Assembly: GCA_016706225.1 (NCBI GenBank)
Contig: JADJKB010000005.1
Span: 124,001 to 188,000, forward strand
Length of the DNA stretch: 64,000 nucleotides
From: Myxococcales bacterium
GTDB taxonomy: Bacteria; Myxococcota_A; Polyangia; Polyangiales; Polyangiaceae
Direction of reading: 5' to 3'
Part shown: one piece after another, positions 1 through 9,192 of the stretch
Numbering within the stretch: the first letter of the stretch is position 1
How the letters are laid out: every line of letters begins with the position of its first letter
Program-made: the position numbers and the translations under genes
The notes under the pieces: model-generated
Told to the model about the DNA's origin: nothing
The model's database searches: none
The model's input: only the letters and a program-made list of their open reading frames with translations

Positions 1-103
1 CAGTCTTCTTGTCGAGGGGGACGTTGAAGTCCACGCGAATGAAGACCTTCTGTCCGGCGAGCTCGAGCTCGTCGATGCAGCGGATGCCATCGAGCATTGC
101 CAT
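1..103 (-). CDS. pgk: Phosphoglycerate kinase, N-terminal fragment (runs off window)
   Basis: Only about the first 34 codons lie in the window, translated from the ATG at 101-103 on the minus strand. They begin MAMLDGIRCIDEL and contain RVDFNVPL, the N-terminal substrate-loop signature of phosphoglycerate kinase, the enzyme that makes ATP from 1,3-bisphosphoglycerate in glycolysis. A Shine-Dalgarno-like AAGGA lies 6-10 bases upstream of the start. The gene sits 34 bp downstream of gap on the same strand, the usual gap-pgk operon order, so the two are probably co-transcribed. The rest of the gene is outside the window. Confidence 0.9.
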   Translation of the reverse strand, partial: MAMLDGIRCIDELELAGQKVFIRVDFNVPLDKKT

Positions 104-137
104 GGTGCGTCCTTCTCAGCTGAAAAGAGCGGGCCGC

Positions 138-1160
138 TCAGCCCTTCTTCACCATCAGCCGCATCAGGTCGATCATGCGGCAGGAGAAGCCCCACTCGTT
201 GTCGTACCAGGAGAAGACCTTCGCCATGTTGTCGCCCATGGTCAGGGTCTGAGTCGAGTCGAACGCGCTCGATGCCGGGTGACCGATGAAGTCGCAGGAA
301 ACCAGCTCTTCGTCGATGTAGTAGAGGATGTCCTTGAGCGGCCCGCTCTCGGCGGCCTTTTTCATTGCCGCGTTGATGCTCGCGACGGTGACGGCCTTCT
401 CCGTCACGACAGTGAGGTCGACCAAGGAGACGTCCACCGTCGGGACGCGGATCGCAGTGCCGTGGCACTTGCCCTTGAGCGCCGGGATCACCTCGGCGAT
501 GGCCTTCGCGGCGCCGGTGCTCGTCGGCACCATGCTGACCGCCGCGGCGCGTGCACGCCTCAAGTCACCCTTACGGTGCGGGAGATCGAGCAGGTTCTGG
601 TCGTTGGTGTAGGCGTGAATCGTGGTCATGAACGCGTTTGCGATGCCGAACTCGTCCAGCAGCACCTTCGCCACCGGCGCCAGGCAGTTGGTGGTGCACG
701 AGCCGTTGGAGACCACGTGGTGCTTCGCGCCGTCGTACTCCGCGTCGTTGACTCCCATCACGACCGTCAGGTCGTGGTTCTTGGCCGGCGCGCTGATCAG
801 CACCTTCTTGGCGCCAGCCTCGATGTGGGCAACGGCCTTGGCCTTGTCGGTGAAGAGCCCGGTGCACTCGAGCACGATGTCGACCCCCTGGCTCTTCCAG
901 GGAAGATCCTTCGGGTCCCGGATGGCGGTGACGGCGATGTCACGGCCGCCGACGCTGATCCCGGTGTCCTTGTGCCCGACGGGAGCGGCGGTGAACGTGC
1001 GGTGCACCGAATCGTACTTCAGGAGATGGGCCAGTGTTCGCGTGTCGACCAGGTCGTTGATGGCCACGACCTCGACGTCGGTGACCTTCTGCTGAACGAG
1101 AGCGCGCAGAACACAGCGGCCGATGCGGCCGAACCCGTTGATCGCGATCTTGGTTGCCAT
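138..1160 (-). CDS. gap: Type I glyceraldehyde-3-phosphate dehydrogenase
   Basis: A 340-residue NAD-dependent glyceraldehyde-3-phosphate dehydrogenase, cytoplasmic, converting glyceraldehyde-3-phosphate to 1,3-bisphosphoglycerate. The N-terminal Rossmann motif INGFGRIGR is at residues 7-15 and the catalytic motif SCTTNCLAP puts the active-site Cys near residue 155. The catalytic His lies in TTIHAYTNDQN, and the C-terminus carries the conserved WYDNEWGFS. The length is normal for the family. GAGGAG sits just upstream of the ATG at 1158-1160 and supports this start. It precedes pgk on the same strand. Confidence 0.97.
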   Translation of the reverse strand: MATKIAINGFGRIGRCVLRALVQQKVTDVEVVAINDLVDTRTLAHLLKYDSVHRTFTAAPVGHKDTGISVGGRDIAVTAIRDPKDLPWKSQGVDIVLECTGLFTDKAKAVAHIEAGAKKVLISAPAKNHDLTVVMGVNDAEYDGAKHHVVSNGSCTTNCLAPVAKVLLDEFGIANAFMTTIHAYTNDQNLLDLPHRKGDLRRARAAAVSMVPTSTGAAKAIAEVIPALKGKCHGTAIRVPTVDVSLVDLTVVTEKAVTVASINAAMKKAAESGPLKDILYYIDEELVSCDFIGHPASSAFDSTQTLTMGDNMAKVFSWYDNEWGFSCRMIDLMRLMVKKG

Positions 1161-1378
1161 GTCTCGTCTCCTCGGCGCTTGCTATCGGGCCATTTGCCCG
1201 ACAGCTTCGGCCGCTGCTGGTGCTCCCCACGCACGCTCATCGAGCGCCACGGGGGACCGGAACCTAGCGACGCCCGGGGGGCTGGTCAAGGACGGGTCCG
1301 CGCGCCTCCGAGTGCGCTCGTAACCTGCTCCAAGTTCGCGGTTTGGCCGGGAAAATTCTGCGCCGCCGGTCTCCGGTC

Positions 1379-1942
1379 TCAGCCCTTGAACGACGACTTC
1401 ACGTCTTGGTTCATCAAGACGACGATGGCCCAGATGCCGATGGGTAGACCGAGGAAGCAGCACGGCGACGTGCAGGGAAGGGCGGCGAGCACGGAGGCAG
1501 CCATGGCCAATCCATAACTCTCCAGCTTCTTCATCTTCAGCGCGCCGAAGATCACGAGGCCGCCCATCAACAACCAGATCACGTTGAAGACGAGCCCCAG
1601 CACCCCACCGAACAGACTTCCGACTCCGCCGCTGTCACCGCTCGCTGCGGCGAACGCGCCGATCCCAGTCCCGAGCAGGTTCATCAGCAGGCTGACGAGC
1701 TGGTAGAGGATGCCGATGATGGCGGTGACGAGCAGGCCGATCGCTGGGGCGCCGACCATGCCCTCAGCCTTGCCCGACATGCCGCCGGGCGGGCCGCCGG
1801 GGAAGCCGCCACCCGGAGGTGCGAAACCACCGCCCGGAGGAGCGAAGCCACCAGGTGGTCCCGGTGGCGGCCCGTAGCCGCCGGGAGGACCAGGAGGGGG
1901 GCCAGGAGGACCGCCGTAACCGCCGGGGGGATAACCTTGCAT
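1379..1942 (-). CDS. Pro/Gly-rich four-helix membrane protein, function unknown
   Basis: A 187-residue protein if the ATG at 1940-1942 is used. This start is preferred because it begins directly at the low-complexity MQGYPPGGYGG segment; an upstream start would add a basic, non-homologous-looking tail. Residues 1-65 are a Pro/Gly-rich cytosolic or surface tail with repeated PPG and FAPPGGG units. The rest has about four hydrophobic segments, including IGLLVTAIIGILYQL and VFNVIWLLMGGLVIFGAL, and a short Cys-containing loop. The arrangement resembles the small Pro-rich DUF4190-like membrane proteins of myxobacteria, but no family assignment can be made by eye. No operon partner is obvious. Confidence 0.7.
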   Translation of the reverse strand: MQGYPPGGYGGPPGPPPGPPGGYGPPPGPPGGFAPPGGGFAPPGGGFPGGPPGGMSGKAEGMVGAPAIGLLVTAIIGILYQLVSLLMNLLGTGIGAFAAASGDSGGVGSLFGGVLGLVFNVIWLLMGGLVIFGALKMKKLESYGLAMAASVLAALPCTSPCCFLGLPIGIWAIVVLMNQDVKSSFKG

Positions 1943-2155
1943 TTTGCGTAAGGCACCCGGCCTACGCATGGAAGTCAATCGGAGAGGGCAGGTTCTGCTG
2001 CCGCGCAGGCGTCCAGTCGGCGTTTTCCCCGGCAAGAGTGCGCCGAGCTCGTGCTCTCCTGCCCGCGGTCTGCTCCTGCGATCCGCCGGATATCCGTGCT
2101 GCCGGCCGGGAACAACTCCAGCCACTCGACCGTTGCGGCCCGGAGGAGGTGAGAA

Positions 2156-2776
2156 ATGGGCCGCGTTGACGTGGTGGTTCTGGGGGCAGCGATCGTGGTC
2201 ATGGGTTGCGCGACAGCGCGCAATGAAGAGCCGCAGCCCAGCTCGCCATCAGGGGTGTCGAGGCGGGCGAGCGAAAAGACTCCGGCGCCGCGCGTGCACA
2301 CCCTCTCTGTCGACGGACGGATGCCCGCTCAGCGGCTCGGCGCGGCGCTCGCGGATCGCGCCCGCGAGCTCGGCGTGCAGGGCCCGGTCGCCTTCGTGTG
2401 GGGCGACCTGACGCCACCCCCGCAAGGCGCACGGGCGGCCGAGATCAGGGCCGATGGAATCGTGCTTCGTGGTTTCCTCGTACCGGAAGCACACGAGGTG
2501 GACATGGGGCAATTGGCCTCCGAGATCCACAACGTCGTCATGGTCGGTTGTGATCGCCGGGGCCTCTACGCAGGTCACCCTTCCGGGCCCGGTCGACATC
2601 CCATCGACTTCAGTCTGGAGAGCGCCGACACGCGGCGTGACGGTCGGGAGATCTTCGCCTTCGTCAGCATCTTGCCCGGAGACCTCGACGAGGGTGTCAG
2701 CTCCGGGCAGATCGTCGCGGAGCTCCAGAAGCTGCCGACCCGGGTGCGCTACGCGGTCATGGCGCTGTCCGGCTGA
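2156..2776 (+). CDS. Hypothetical lipoprotein
   Basis: A 206-residue protein starting at an ATG preceded by the strong Shine-Dalgarno run GGAGGAGGTGAGAA. It has a short hydrophobic signal (VVVLGAAIVVMGC) whose lipobox V-M-G-C predicts lipidation at Cys19. The mature part begins with a polar, Ser/Pro-rich linker and then a compact domain with no recognisable catalytic motif. The gene is 33 bp upstream of the DUF302 gene on the same strand, so the two may be co-transcribed. Function unknown. Confidence 0.75.
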   Translation: MGRVDVVVLGAAIVVMGCATARNEEPQPSSPSGVSRRASEKTPAPRVHTLSVDGRMPAQRLGAALADRARELGVQGPVAFVWGDLTPPPQGARAAEIRADGIVLRGFLVPEAHEVDMGQLASEIHNVVMVGCDRRGLYAGHPSGPGRHPIDFSLESADTRRDGREIFAFVSILPGDLDEGVSSGQIVAELQKLPTRVRYAVMALSG

Positions 2777-2809
2777 ATCCATCTCCCGAGCTGCCGGCTC
2801 AGACGCAGC

Positions 2810-3202
2810 ATGCCAGCCGAATATGCCCTGACGCGTGCCACCCCCCACTTGACTCAGAGCGCGGCCATCGAGCGCGTGAAGGAGCTGCTCGCGACCGAAG
2901 GGTTCGGGGTTCTGACCTCGATTGACGTGGCGGCGACGCTCGAGGCGAAGCTGGGTGTCCTGCGCGAGCCGTACGTGATTCTCGGCGCCTGCAACCCAGC
3001 GCTCGCACACCGAGCGCTCAGCGCGGAACCAGCGCTGGGAGTGCTCCTGCCGTGCAACGTCGACGTGTACCAGCTCGATGGCAGCACCGTCGTGCAGGCC
3101 ATCAACCCGCGCAAACAGTTCGAGCTCGTCGCGAACCCGGCGGTGACTGGGATCGCCGACGAGGTGGCTGTCAAACTGGAGCGGGTGCTCGCAGCGCTCT
3201 GA
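2810..3202 (+). CDS. DUF302 domain-containing protein
   Basis: A 130-residue protein matching the DUF302 pattern: an N-terminal helix (AAIERVKELLATEGFGVLTSIDV), a middle stretch EPYVILGACNPALAHRAL, and the strand LGVLLPCNVDVYQ, all typical of the family. DUF302 proteins are small and occur alone or fused to other domains. Their biochemical role is not established, and some copies lie near sulfur or redox genes. The gene follows a lipoprotein gene by 33 bp and converges on the large lipoprotein gene downstream. Confidence 0.85.
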   Translation: MPAEYALTRATPHLTQSAAIERVKELLATEGFGVLTSIDVAATLEAKLGVLREPYVILGACNPALAHRALSAEPALGVLLPCNVDVYQLDGSTVVQAINPRKQFELVANPAVTGIADEVAVKLERVLAAL

Positions 3203-3252
3203 CCCGAATGTTCGGCCCGGTCACCTCGGTGGGGGCGCCGAACCGCAGATCT

Positions 3253-5412
3253 TCAACCGGTGGTGCCCGGCTTCGACGCCGTGATCTTCCAGATGAAGTT
3301 GTCTAGCAGCACGACCGAGTCGTACCAGGGATCTCCCGTGTCCCAGATCACGAAGCGAAGCTCGACCGTCTCGCCGGGTTTCACGTTGCCCGCCACGTTG
3401 AGCCAACCGGTCCCGCCGCCCGCCTGGTTGTTGGTTCCACACCAGCCTAGATCGTTGATGAACTGCGGCGGCTGATTCAAGAGGTCGAAGCCGGTGCCGA
3501 CGAGCTCGGTCGTGCCGGTGCAGGTGTTGGTGACCCCGCCGACGGATCCGCCGCCGCAGCCCGTCGTGCCGTTCTTGCACGCCCGAAACAGCCCGGTGTT
3601 GCCGTAGGCCAGGTTCACCCCGACCGGGTAGTACGGGGGGCCAGCCGGAGCCGGGTCGTAGAACGCCAGGTTCTTGTCGTTCGGGTTCGGCGTCTCGCCC
3701 GGGCCGGGCACGAAGGTCGAGTCGAGCAGGGTCAGGAAGAAATCGTTGAACGCACTGCAGACCCACTCCGGGTACTCACTCGAGAAGAAGTAGCTCTTCA
3801 GAGAGAAGGACTTGGCGTTGGTCGGCACCCGCACGCGGATCTTCAGCATGATGGGGTCGTTGGCGACGTTGCCTCCCTGAGGCGCAGGACAACCCGGCGT
3901 GTTGGGGAAATTCCCGCCGTTGGCCGCCAGCCAATCCGCCGGCACGCCGCTGTTGGTGCCGTTGTTCTGACCGCCCTGGAACACAGCCCAGGCGGGGTTG
4001 GCGTTGTTCGGCGCGGCCTGCGCCGCGGCGCGGCCGGTCGACAAGACTGCCATGCTCGACCCGAGCTGGGGCGGCAGGTTGTTGCCAAAGCCGCTGCGAA
4101 TCGAGCGCGCGTTGGCGCTCGGCGTGCCCGCTCCGCTCGCGAGGTAGAAGTTCGCGCTGATGACACCCCACTTCTTCTGAGCCAAGGGCGGGGTCTCAGT
4201 GGTCGTCTGGCAAAGGTCGATGGCCTTGGCGTAGTCCAGGCCCGTGCCCGAGTTGCTTGCCAGGCCGGTATCACAACCTGTCAGCGCGTTGTCGATGTTG
4301 CCGTCGCAGTCGTCGTCGACGCCGTTGCCAGCGAACTCGAACGCGCCGGGGTTCACGAGATTGGGCACGCTGCACTGCGAGGTGTCTTCGCAGCAATCTC
4401 CGTTGCACTTGGTCCAGCCGTCGCCATCGGTGTCCTTCACGTCATCGGCGGTGCCGGTGCAGTCTTCGTCGATGCCGTTGGCGCAGATCTCCTCGGACGG
4501 GACGACCTGGCTGAGGCAAGGACCCCACAAGATCCCACTCGAGTCGCAGGTCTGGGTGCCTGCCTTGCAGACGCCCTTGTTCTCGGTTCCCGCCGGCCCG
4601 GTGTAACAAGACTTGGTGCCGCCGGGTGTGCACGCGCAGCTCGGGATCACGGCCGAGTTGATCTCGCAGCCATCGAGCGGGCTCTGGTTGCAGTCCAAGA
4701 ATCCGCCGATGCAGGCGCCCATGCCGCAGGCGCCGGTGGTGCAAGTTGCGCTCGCGTTCAGCGGCACAGTGCAGGTGGTGCCACACGTGCCGCAGTTGTT
4801 CAGGTCCAACGTCAGGTCGTGGCAGCTCGCTCCGCAGCAGGTCTCCGCGGTGTTCACGCACGGTTGGGTCGCCGAGCAGCCTTGTGCACAGGCGTTCTGC
4901 ACGCAGATCTGTCCGGCCGTGCAATCGGTGTCCGCCAAACACGCGACGCACTTGTTGGTCGCCTTGTCGCAGTTCGGGCTGGCACCGCTGCAGTCGGTGC
5001 CGTCGGTGCAGCCCGCCGCGCAACCGTTGTTGGTCGTGCAATACTGGCCGGTCGGGCAGGTGTCGGTGGTCGGCGTGCACTCGACGCACGTGCTCGTTGC
5101 GGTGTCACAGACCGCGGTGGGTGCGGTGCAATCGCTGTCTTGAGTGCAGCCGCCGCTGCCGCCCCCGCCGGCTGCGCCCGCCGCGCCGCCAGTTCCGCCG
5201 CTGGCGCTGGTCCCGCCGGATCCTCCGCCATCTGTCTGGGTTCCGCCGCTGGCACTGGTCCCGCCAGTCGCCGCGCCGCCGCTTCCGCCAGCGCCACCGC
5301 TGTTCGGGCCGCCTCCCGCGCTCGCGCCGCCGTCGCCGCCGGAGGCGCAGCCCCAGACGAGCCAGCCGGCAAATGTCGCACCCAGGAGAGTCCAGCCGAA
5401 TTTCAAGCGCAT
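3253..5412 (-). CDS. Large Cys-rich lipoprotein with MopE-like repeats and choice-of-anchor L-like domain
   Basis: A 719-residue exported lipoprotein. The ATG at 5410-5412 gives a good signal peptide (LLGATFAGWLVWGC, lipobox V-W-G-C); an in-frame upstream start would only add a basic tail. A Gly/Ser/Thr-rich linker fills residues 25-90. It is followed by Cys-rich repeats of the C-x-x-D-x-D-C type (DSDCTAPTAVC, DTDCTAGQIC) and by MopE-like Asp-rich segments (NGIDEDC, DTDGDGW, GVDDDCDG) that look calcium-binding. The C-terminal half carries the FFSSEYPEWVCSAFNDFF signature of the choice-of-anchor L family. It is probably displayed on the outer membrane. Partner and ligand are unknown. Confidence 0.85.
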   Translation of the reverse strand: MRLKFGWTLLGATFAGWLVWGCASGGDGGASAGGGPNSGGAGGSGGAATGGTSASGGTQTDGGGSGGTSASGGTGGAAGAAGGGGSGGCTQDSDCTAPTAVCDTATSTCVECTPTTDTCPTGQYCTTNNGCAAGCTDGTDCSGASPNCDKATNKCVACLADTDCTAGQICVQNACAQGCSATQPCVNTAETCCGASCHDLTLDLNNCGTCGTTCTVPLNASATCTTGACGMGACIGGFLDCNQSPLDGCEINSAVIPSCACTPGGTKSCYTGPAGTENKGVCKAGTQTCDSSGILWGPCLSQVVPSEEICANGIDEDCTGTADDVKDTDGDGWTKCNGDCCEDTSQCSVPNLVNPGAFEFAGNGVDDDCDGNIDNALTGCDTGLASNSGTGLDYAKAIDLCQTTTETPPLAQKKWGVISANFYLASGAGTPSANARSIRSGFGNNLPPQLGSSMAVLSTGRAAAQAAPNNANPAWAVFQGGQNNGTNSGVPADWLAANGGNFPNTPGCPAPQGGNVANDPIMLKIRVRVPTNAKSFSLKSYFFSSEYPEWVCSAFNDFFLTLLDSTFVPGPGETPNPNDKNLAFYDPAPAGPPYYPVGVNLAYGNTGLFRACKNGTTGCGGGSVGGVTNTCTGTTELVGTGFDLLNQPPQFINDLGWCGTNNQAGGGTGWLNVAGNVKPGETVELRFVIWDTGDPWYDSVVLLDNFIWKITASKPGTTG

Positions 5413-5545
5413 GGCGATTCCTCGAGCGGCGCGTGGTCCTCGGCGCGGCGCTCGCCTCAAGCTTACAGCGCGGACTTCGAACGTGACGAACCGCATGCGT
5501 CAGATTGGTGGGCGCCTGTGGGCAACCCGCGCACACGCTCGAGGC

Positions 5546-7204
5546 TCAGCGGCAGTCGAGTCCCACCACTCGCAGAACCTCGGCGTCGGCCCGACGGCGC
5601 TCGGTGAACAACAGCGCGCTCGCGGATCCGCTGCCAAAGACAGCGATGGTGCCGACGAAGTGGCTCGGTTCCGCCACGTCGAGCGGGGGTCCTGCGGGCT
5701 GGAGGTTCGCATCAACGACCTGGACGCGAACCCGGCGCCCTGTCTGTTTGTCGCCCTCCGACCAGGCCAGTAGCCAATGGCCCCCGGGAAGCGCCGCGAC
5801 TGCGGGTCGCCGCTGATCGCGGCTGGCATTGCCGCCGCCGAAATACGTGGGGCCTGTTGGTGGCTCCCCCGGCGCCGCGAGCCCGAGCTCGATGCCGTAC
5901 AGACCCGTGTTGGATTGTCTGACCGCGTACGCGACGAGCGCGCGTTTCGAATCCGTTGCCAAGCTCGGCGCCTCAAGCTGCGCGGTGACACCGCCGAACG
6001 TGCCGAGCTCTCCGCGCTTTGCCCCTCGCGAGTCGAGCCACCCGAAGTGCACGACGCCGCGCTCGGCGTCGCCACGCCGAAACGCCACCGCGAAGCCCTG
6101 CGTGCCCACACTCTGAACGGCGGGTCGCGAGATGACCTCCCGGGCTTGTCCGGGCCAGATCGTAGTCTGCGTGCCATCCGCCGCGATGCGACAGAAGCCG
6201 GCCGGTGTCATGCCCAGCGAGAAAGCGTCACTCGCGTCGACCGTCCGGGTGAAACGATCGACGGCGAACGCTTCGCCACCTTCCGCGAGCGGGACGACAC
6301 CGCCGAGGTGTACCGGGTCCGCGAAGACAGTGCGGTTCACGACCGAAAGTGACCCGAGCGAGAGCATGAGCCCGACTCCGCTCTTGTCGCTGCGTGCAAA
6401 GCCCACTCGGAGCTCTCCCGGAGCTCCCGGCGCCAGGTGCAGCGAGGTCTCGGGTGCGAAGAGTTCGCCGAGGTCGCTCTCCCGCTGCCGCATCGAACAT
6501 CGCACCGCGACTGGCTGCGGCGCAAACGCTCGCGGAGCGCCAAGGGAAGGCAGCGCAAGGCCCGACTGCAGGGTGCGCCCGTTGGGTCCCGATGGAGCGA
6601 GGGCGACGATGCCCGCCGCCGCAACGGCCCCGATCGCAGCCAAGGTGATTCCAATCAGCATCGGCACACCCCGCCGAGTCGCGTTCCGCGCCAGGGGCGG
6701 GGGCAGGGTGTGCGCCGTACCACCCGGCGGGAGCGACGCGCGCAAGGCGTGAGGGCCGGGTGCGGGCGGGCGCTCGGCGAAGGCCCGTGGTTCATGCGTG
6801 TGTGGAGCGAGGGGAGTCGTCGTCGTGGCGCTGTCACGAGAGAAATCGTTCAGCGCGGCGATACCGATGGGACGCGTGAGCTCTTCGGCTGTTGCATCCG
6901 GATCGAGGCGCGGCCGGTACGCCTCCGGTGCACGCGGGTAGGGCGAAGTAGAGGGCGTCTCGGGCTCTTCGAAACGCGGAGGGTCTCGACGCGTGGAGGC
7001 TGCTTCCGGTTCGTCCGTCGTCAAACTGACGCGGCCTGCAGCCCGAGCCTCGGCCAGCAACAACCATGCGGGCCAGCCTTGGCGCCAGATCGGATGCTGC
7101 TCGGGTAGAGCACCGGACGCGAAAGCGAGCGCGAGCTCGCGCTCGTTGCCGCTGTGGAGCGCACCGTCGACGCCCACCCAACTGAAGTCTGCGTCCTGCC
7201 TCAT
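5546..7204 (-). CDS. GYF-like (DUF4339-type) N-terminal domain protein with one membrane segment
   Basis: About 552 residues. The N-terminus (residues 1-60: FSWVGVDGALHSGNE, then WRQGWPAWLLL) matches the GYF_2/DUF4339 fold, a small module common in myxobacterial cytoplasmic tails. A Pro/Arg-rich linker leads to one transmembrane segment (IGITLAAIGAVAAAGIVAL, around residues 180-200). The extracytoplasmic part of about 350 residues has repeated strand-rich units ending in Asp/Gly turns, suggestive of a beta-propeller-like fold. Starts at 7204, 7219 and 7225 are all in frame and no clear ribosome-binding site separates them. Function unknown. Confidence 0.75.
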   Translation of the reverse strand: MRQDADFSWVGVDGALHSGNERELALAFASGALPEQHPIWRQGWPAWLLLAEARAAGRVSLTTDEPEAASTRRDPPRFEEPETPSTSPYPRAPEAYRPRLDPDATAEELTRPIGIAALNDFSRDSATTTTPLAPHTHEPRAFAERPPAPGPHALRASLPPGGTAHTLPPPLARNATRRGVPMLIGITLAAIGAVAAAGIVALAPSGPNGRTLQSGLALPSLGAPRAFAPQPVAVRCSMRQRESDLGELFAPETSLHLAPGAPGELRVGFARSDKSGVGLMLSLGSLSVVNRTVFADPVHLGGVVPLAEGGEAFAVDRFTRTVDASDAFSLGMTPAGFCRIAADGTQTTIWPGQAREVISRPAVQSVGTQGFAVAFRRGDAERGVVHFGWLDSRGAKRGELGTFGGVTAQLEAPSLATDSKRALVAYAVRQSNTGLYGIELGLAAPGEPPTGPTYFGGGNASRDQRRPAVAALPGGHWLLAWSEGDKQTGRRVRVQVVDANLQPAGPPLDVAEPSHFVGTIAVFGSGSASALLFTERRRADAEVLRVVGLDCR

Positions 7205-7360
7205 CACGAGCCCATGCATCCGCAAGCGCGAGCAACCGTCTCGGGGGCGGGAGTGAAATGCTTTCCGGACGAAATGTCCATGGCAAGCCGCAGAATGCGC
7301 TGAGTTCGAGTCATTTCGTCATGATCGTTGGGGGCATGAACGGGACCCAGCTCGAGACGC

Positions 7361-9127
7361 TCAGCGATTGGGGCGCCCATTGGGCAGGGTCGGCCACAGC
7401 GTCCGTGACGCCTGAGCCAGCTGCTCGCATTCCGCTTCGTGCATCGACACGCCCTCTCGGCCGCTCCGGAGCTCGACACAGCGCCAACCATCGTCCCAGG
7501 CCTGCGACACGAGTGCGTGTTCAATTCCGAGCACGCCCCAGTTGGCAAGCGGGCAGGGGAACCACGGCGTGCAGTTGGTCACGGGTAGGGCGCTGCGCGG
7601 CCGTTCGAGGGCTCTGAGCAGACTCTGTCCCTCGAGCTGCTTCTTGTGGCCGGACAACGTGAACGAATCCCAGACTCCCCAAGCGTCGAGCAAGGTGGGG
7701 AGCAGATCCAGGTGGGTGACGGTCTCGTCGCGGTGTGCGGCGAGGGCTTCGATTTGCGCGGGCTCGAGCGCGCCATTGCCGAACGCCACGAAGCCCGGAA
7801 CGTGGATTTGCTCTTCGTACACGTTCTGCCCGTGAAGGATCGCCTTGTGCTCCCCGAAGGCCTCGCCGTGATCACTCGTGAAGAGCACGAGCCACGGCTC
7901 GCTCCCCACCCGCGAGAGAAACGCGCGCACCACCCGTGCCACGCTGACGTCCTGGGCATGGATGGCGTTCTTGTAGGCGTTGTGCAGTTCGTCGAGTCCG
8001 GTCCAGATCGCGACGCGGCGGTAGGGTGTGAACGGCGCACGGGTTTTGTCCAGGTAGTAGGGCGCGTGGGTGCCCGACCAGTGAACCGTCAGGAATATTG
8101 GGCCATCCAGGCTGGGTAGAGTGCGCTCAGCGTAGTCGGCCAAGAGCCCGTCGGCCCCCTCGTCCATGACCTCTTGTACACCGCTCACTCGTCGACCGTA
8201 GAGCTCGTCGAGGGTGACGAACGAATCGACGGCGTCGCGAACGTCGCTGCGTTCGAATAGCGAATCCGTCTGCGCCGACCAGTAGTGCACGCGGGGTCTG
8301 AGGCGACCCAGCCGAACTGCGCGCGCGAAGTCGAAACAGAGGGGTGTCGAGGCGACCCGTTCGCGTGTGCTCTGTGGCATGCGCCCGGCGAACAGGGCGT
8401 TGACGGCGATGGCCGTGTAGCTCCCCAGGCTCCGGAGCTGGTTCAGCGCGATGCGCTCGGGCAGAAGGGCTGCGGTCTCCGGCGCGGTTGGACACGCCTG
8501 CGAGGGCAGCCCGCAGTAGTCGCTCGCGCGCACACTCTCGGTGAGCAGGAACAGCACGTGAGGCAGGTGCTCGCGCCGCGTTGGCAGCTCGTCCACATGC
8601 ACACTCCCGGCCGTGCGCGCGGGCTCGCTCTGGCCGAGCACGCGCGCCGCCGCGAACGCTGTCGCGTCGGGCGTTGGGCTCACGAACGGCAGGAGCATAC
8701 AGCCCACCAAGCCGAGCCTCAGCGCCGGCTTTGGCGCCCAGACCGCGGCCCGGTACAAACAAGCGAGCTCACCGAGCGCGAGCAGGCCCGACATGAAAAC
8801 GAAGCTCGGCAGCTTCGCCCAGACGACCGGGGCGACGTCGGTCCACATGCGCCGTGCGGCCCGCGCCGCGTCCACGTCCAGAAACGTGTGGTAGTGCCGG
8901 AAGAACGACAGCTGCAAGGCCAGCAGCACGCCGGCCAGCAGCGCGAGCGCCAGCTTGGACCATGCCGGCCGCGCCGCCAGGGCGAGGCCACCCCAGGCGA
9001 GCACACTCGAGAGCCCGCTGAGCAGGCTGAGGCGCGGGCCGCGCAGCACCAAGTCGAGCGTGAAGAACTGCAGCGCGAAGAGCCCAGCGAGGACCCAGCG
9101 TACGGCGCGCGGCATGCTACCAAGCAT
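7361..9127 (-). CDS. Membrane-anchored sulfatase-fold transferase (EptA/LtaS-like)
   Basis: A 588-residue protein with about five N-terminal transmembrane helices (residues 5-160) followed by an alkaline-phosphatase-superfamily domain. Visible motifs are HVLFLLTESVRASDY (first metal-ligand strand), SYTAIAVNAL with a likely Thr nucleophile, VHWSGTHAPYY, LFTSDHGEAFGEH (metal-binding DHGE) and THLDLLPTLLD. This architecture is that of phosphoethanolamine and glycerol-phosphate transferases, which act on the periplasmic face on lipid A, glycans or lipoteichoic-acid-like polymers. The substrate here cannot be read from sequence. The start at 9127 places the first helix directly after MLGSMPRAVR. 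Confidence 0.82.
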   Translation of the reverse strand: MLGSMPRAVRWVLAGLFALQFFTLDLVLRGPRLSLLSGLSSVLAWGGLALAARPAWSKLALALLAGVLLALQLSFFRHYHTFLDVDAARAARRMWTDVAPVVWAKLPSFVFMSGLLALGELACLYRAAVWAPKPALRLGLVGCMLLPFVSPTPDATAFAAARVLGQSEPARTAGSVHVDELPTRREHLPHVLFLLTESVRASDYCGLPSQACPTAPETAALLPERIALNQLRSLGSYTAIAVNALFAGRMPQSTRERVASTPLCFDFARAVRLGRLRPRVHYWSAQTDSLFERSDVRDAVDSFVTLDELYGRRVSGVQEVMDEGADGLLADYAERTLPSLDGPIFLTVHWSGTHAPYYLDKTRAPFTPYRRVAIWTGLDELHNAYKNAIHAQDVSVARVVRAFLSRVGSEPWLVLFTSDHGEAFGEHKAILHGQNVYEEQIHVPGFVAFGNGALEPAQIEALAAHRDETVTHLDLLPTLLDAWGVWDSFTLSGHKKQLEGQSLLRALERPRSALPVTNCTPWFPCPLANWGVLGIEHALVSQAWDDGWRCVELRSGREGVSMHEAECEQLAQASRTLWPTLPNGRPNR

Positions 9128-9192
9128 TGCACGTTCTCCGCCGCAGCCGCGCCTGTTCACACGGCTCGCCTGTCGCAGTAGGAGGACACGCC

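Noticed and set aside
9..1517. Long open frame on the plus strand opposite gap
   Set aside because: Antisense to a clearly conserved gene; composition Arg/His/Val-rich as expected from the third-position GC bias, with no domain signature.
5546..7204. Membrane kinase with lost catalytic domain
   Set aside because: The N-terminal module is GYF-like and no kinase motifs remain; there is no sign it ever was a kinase.
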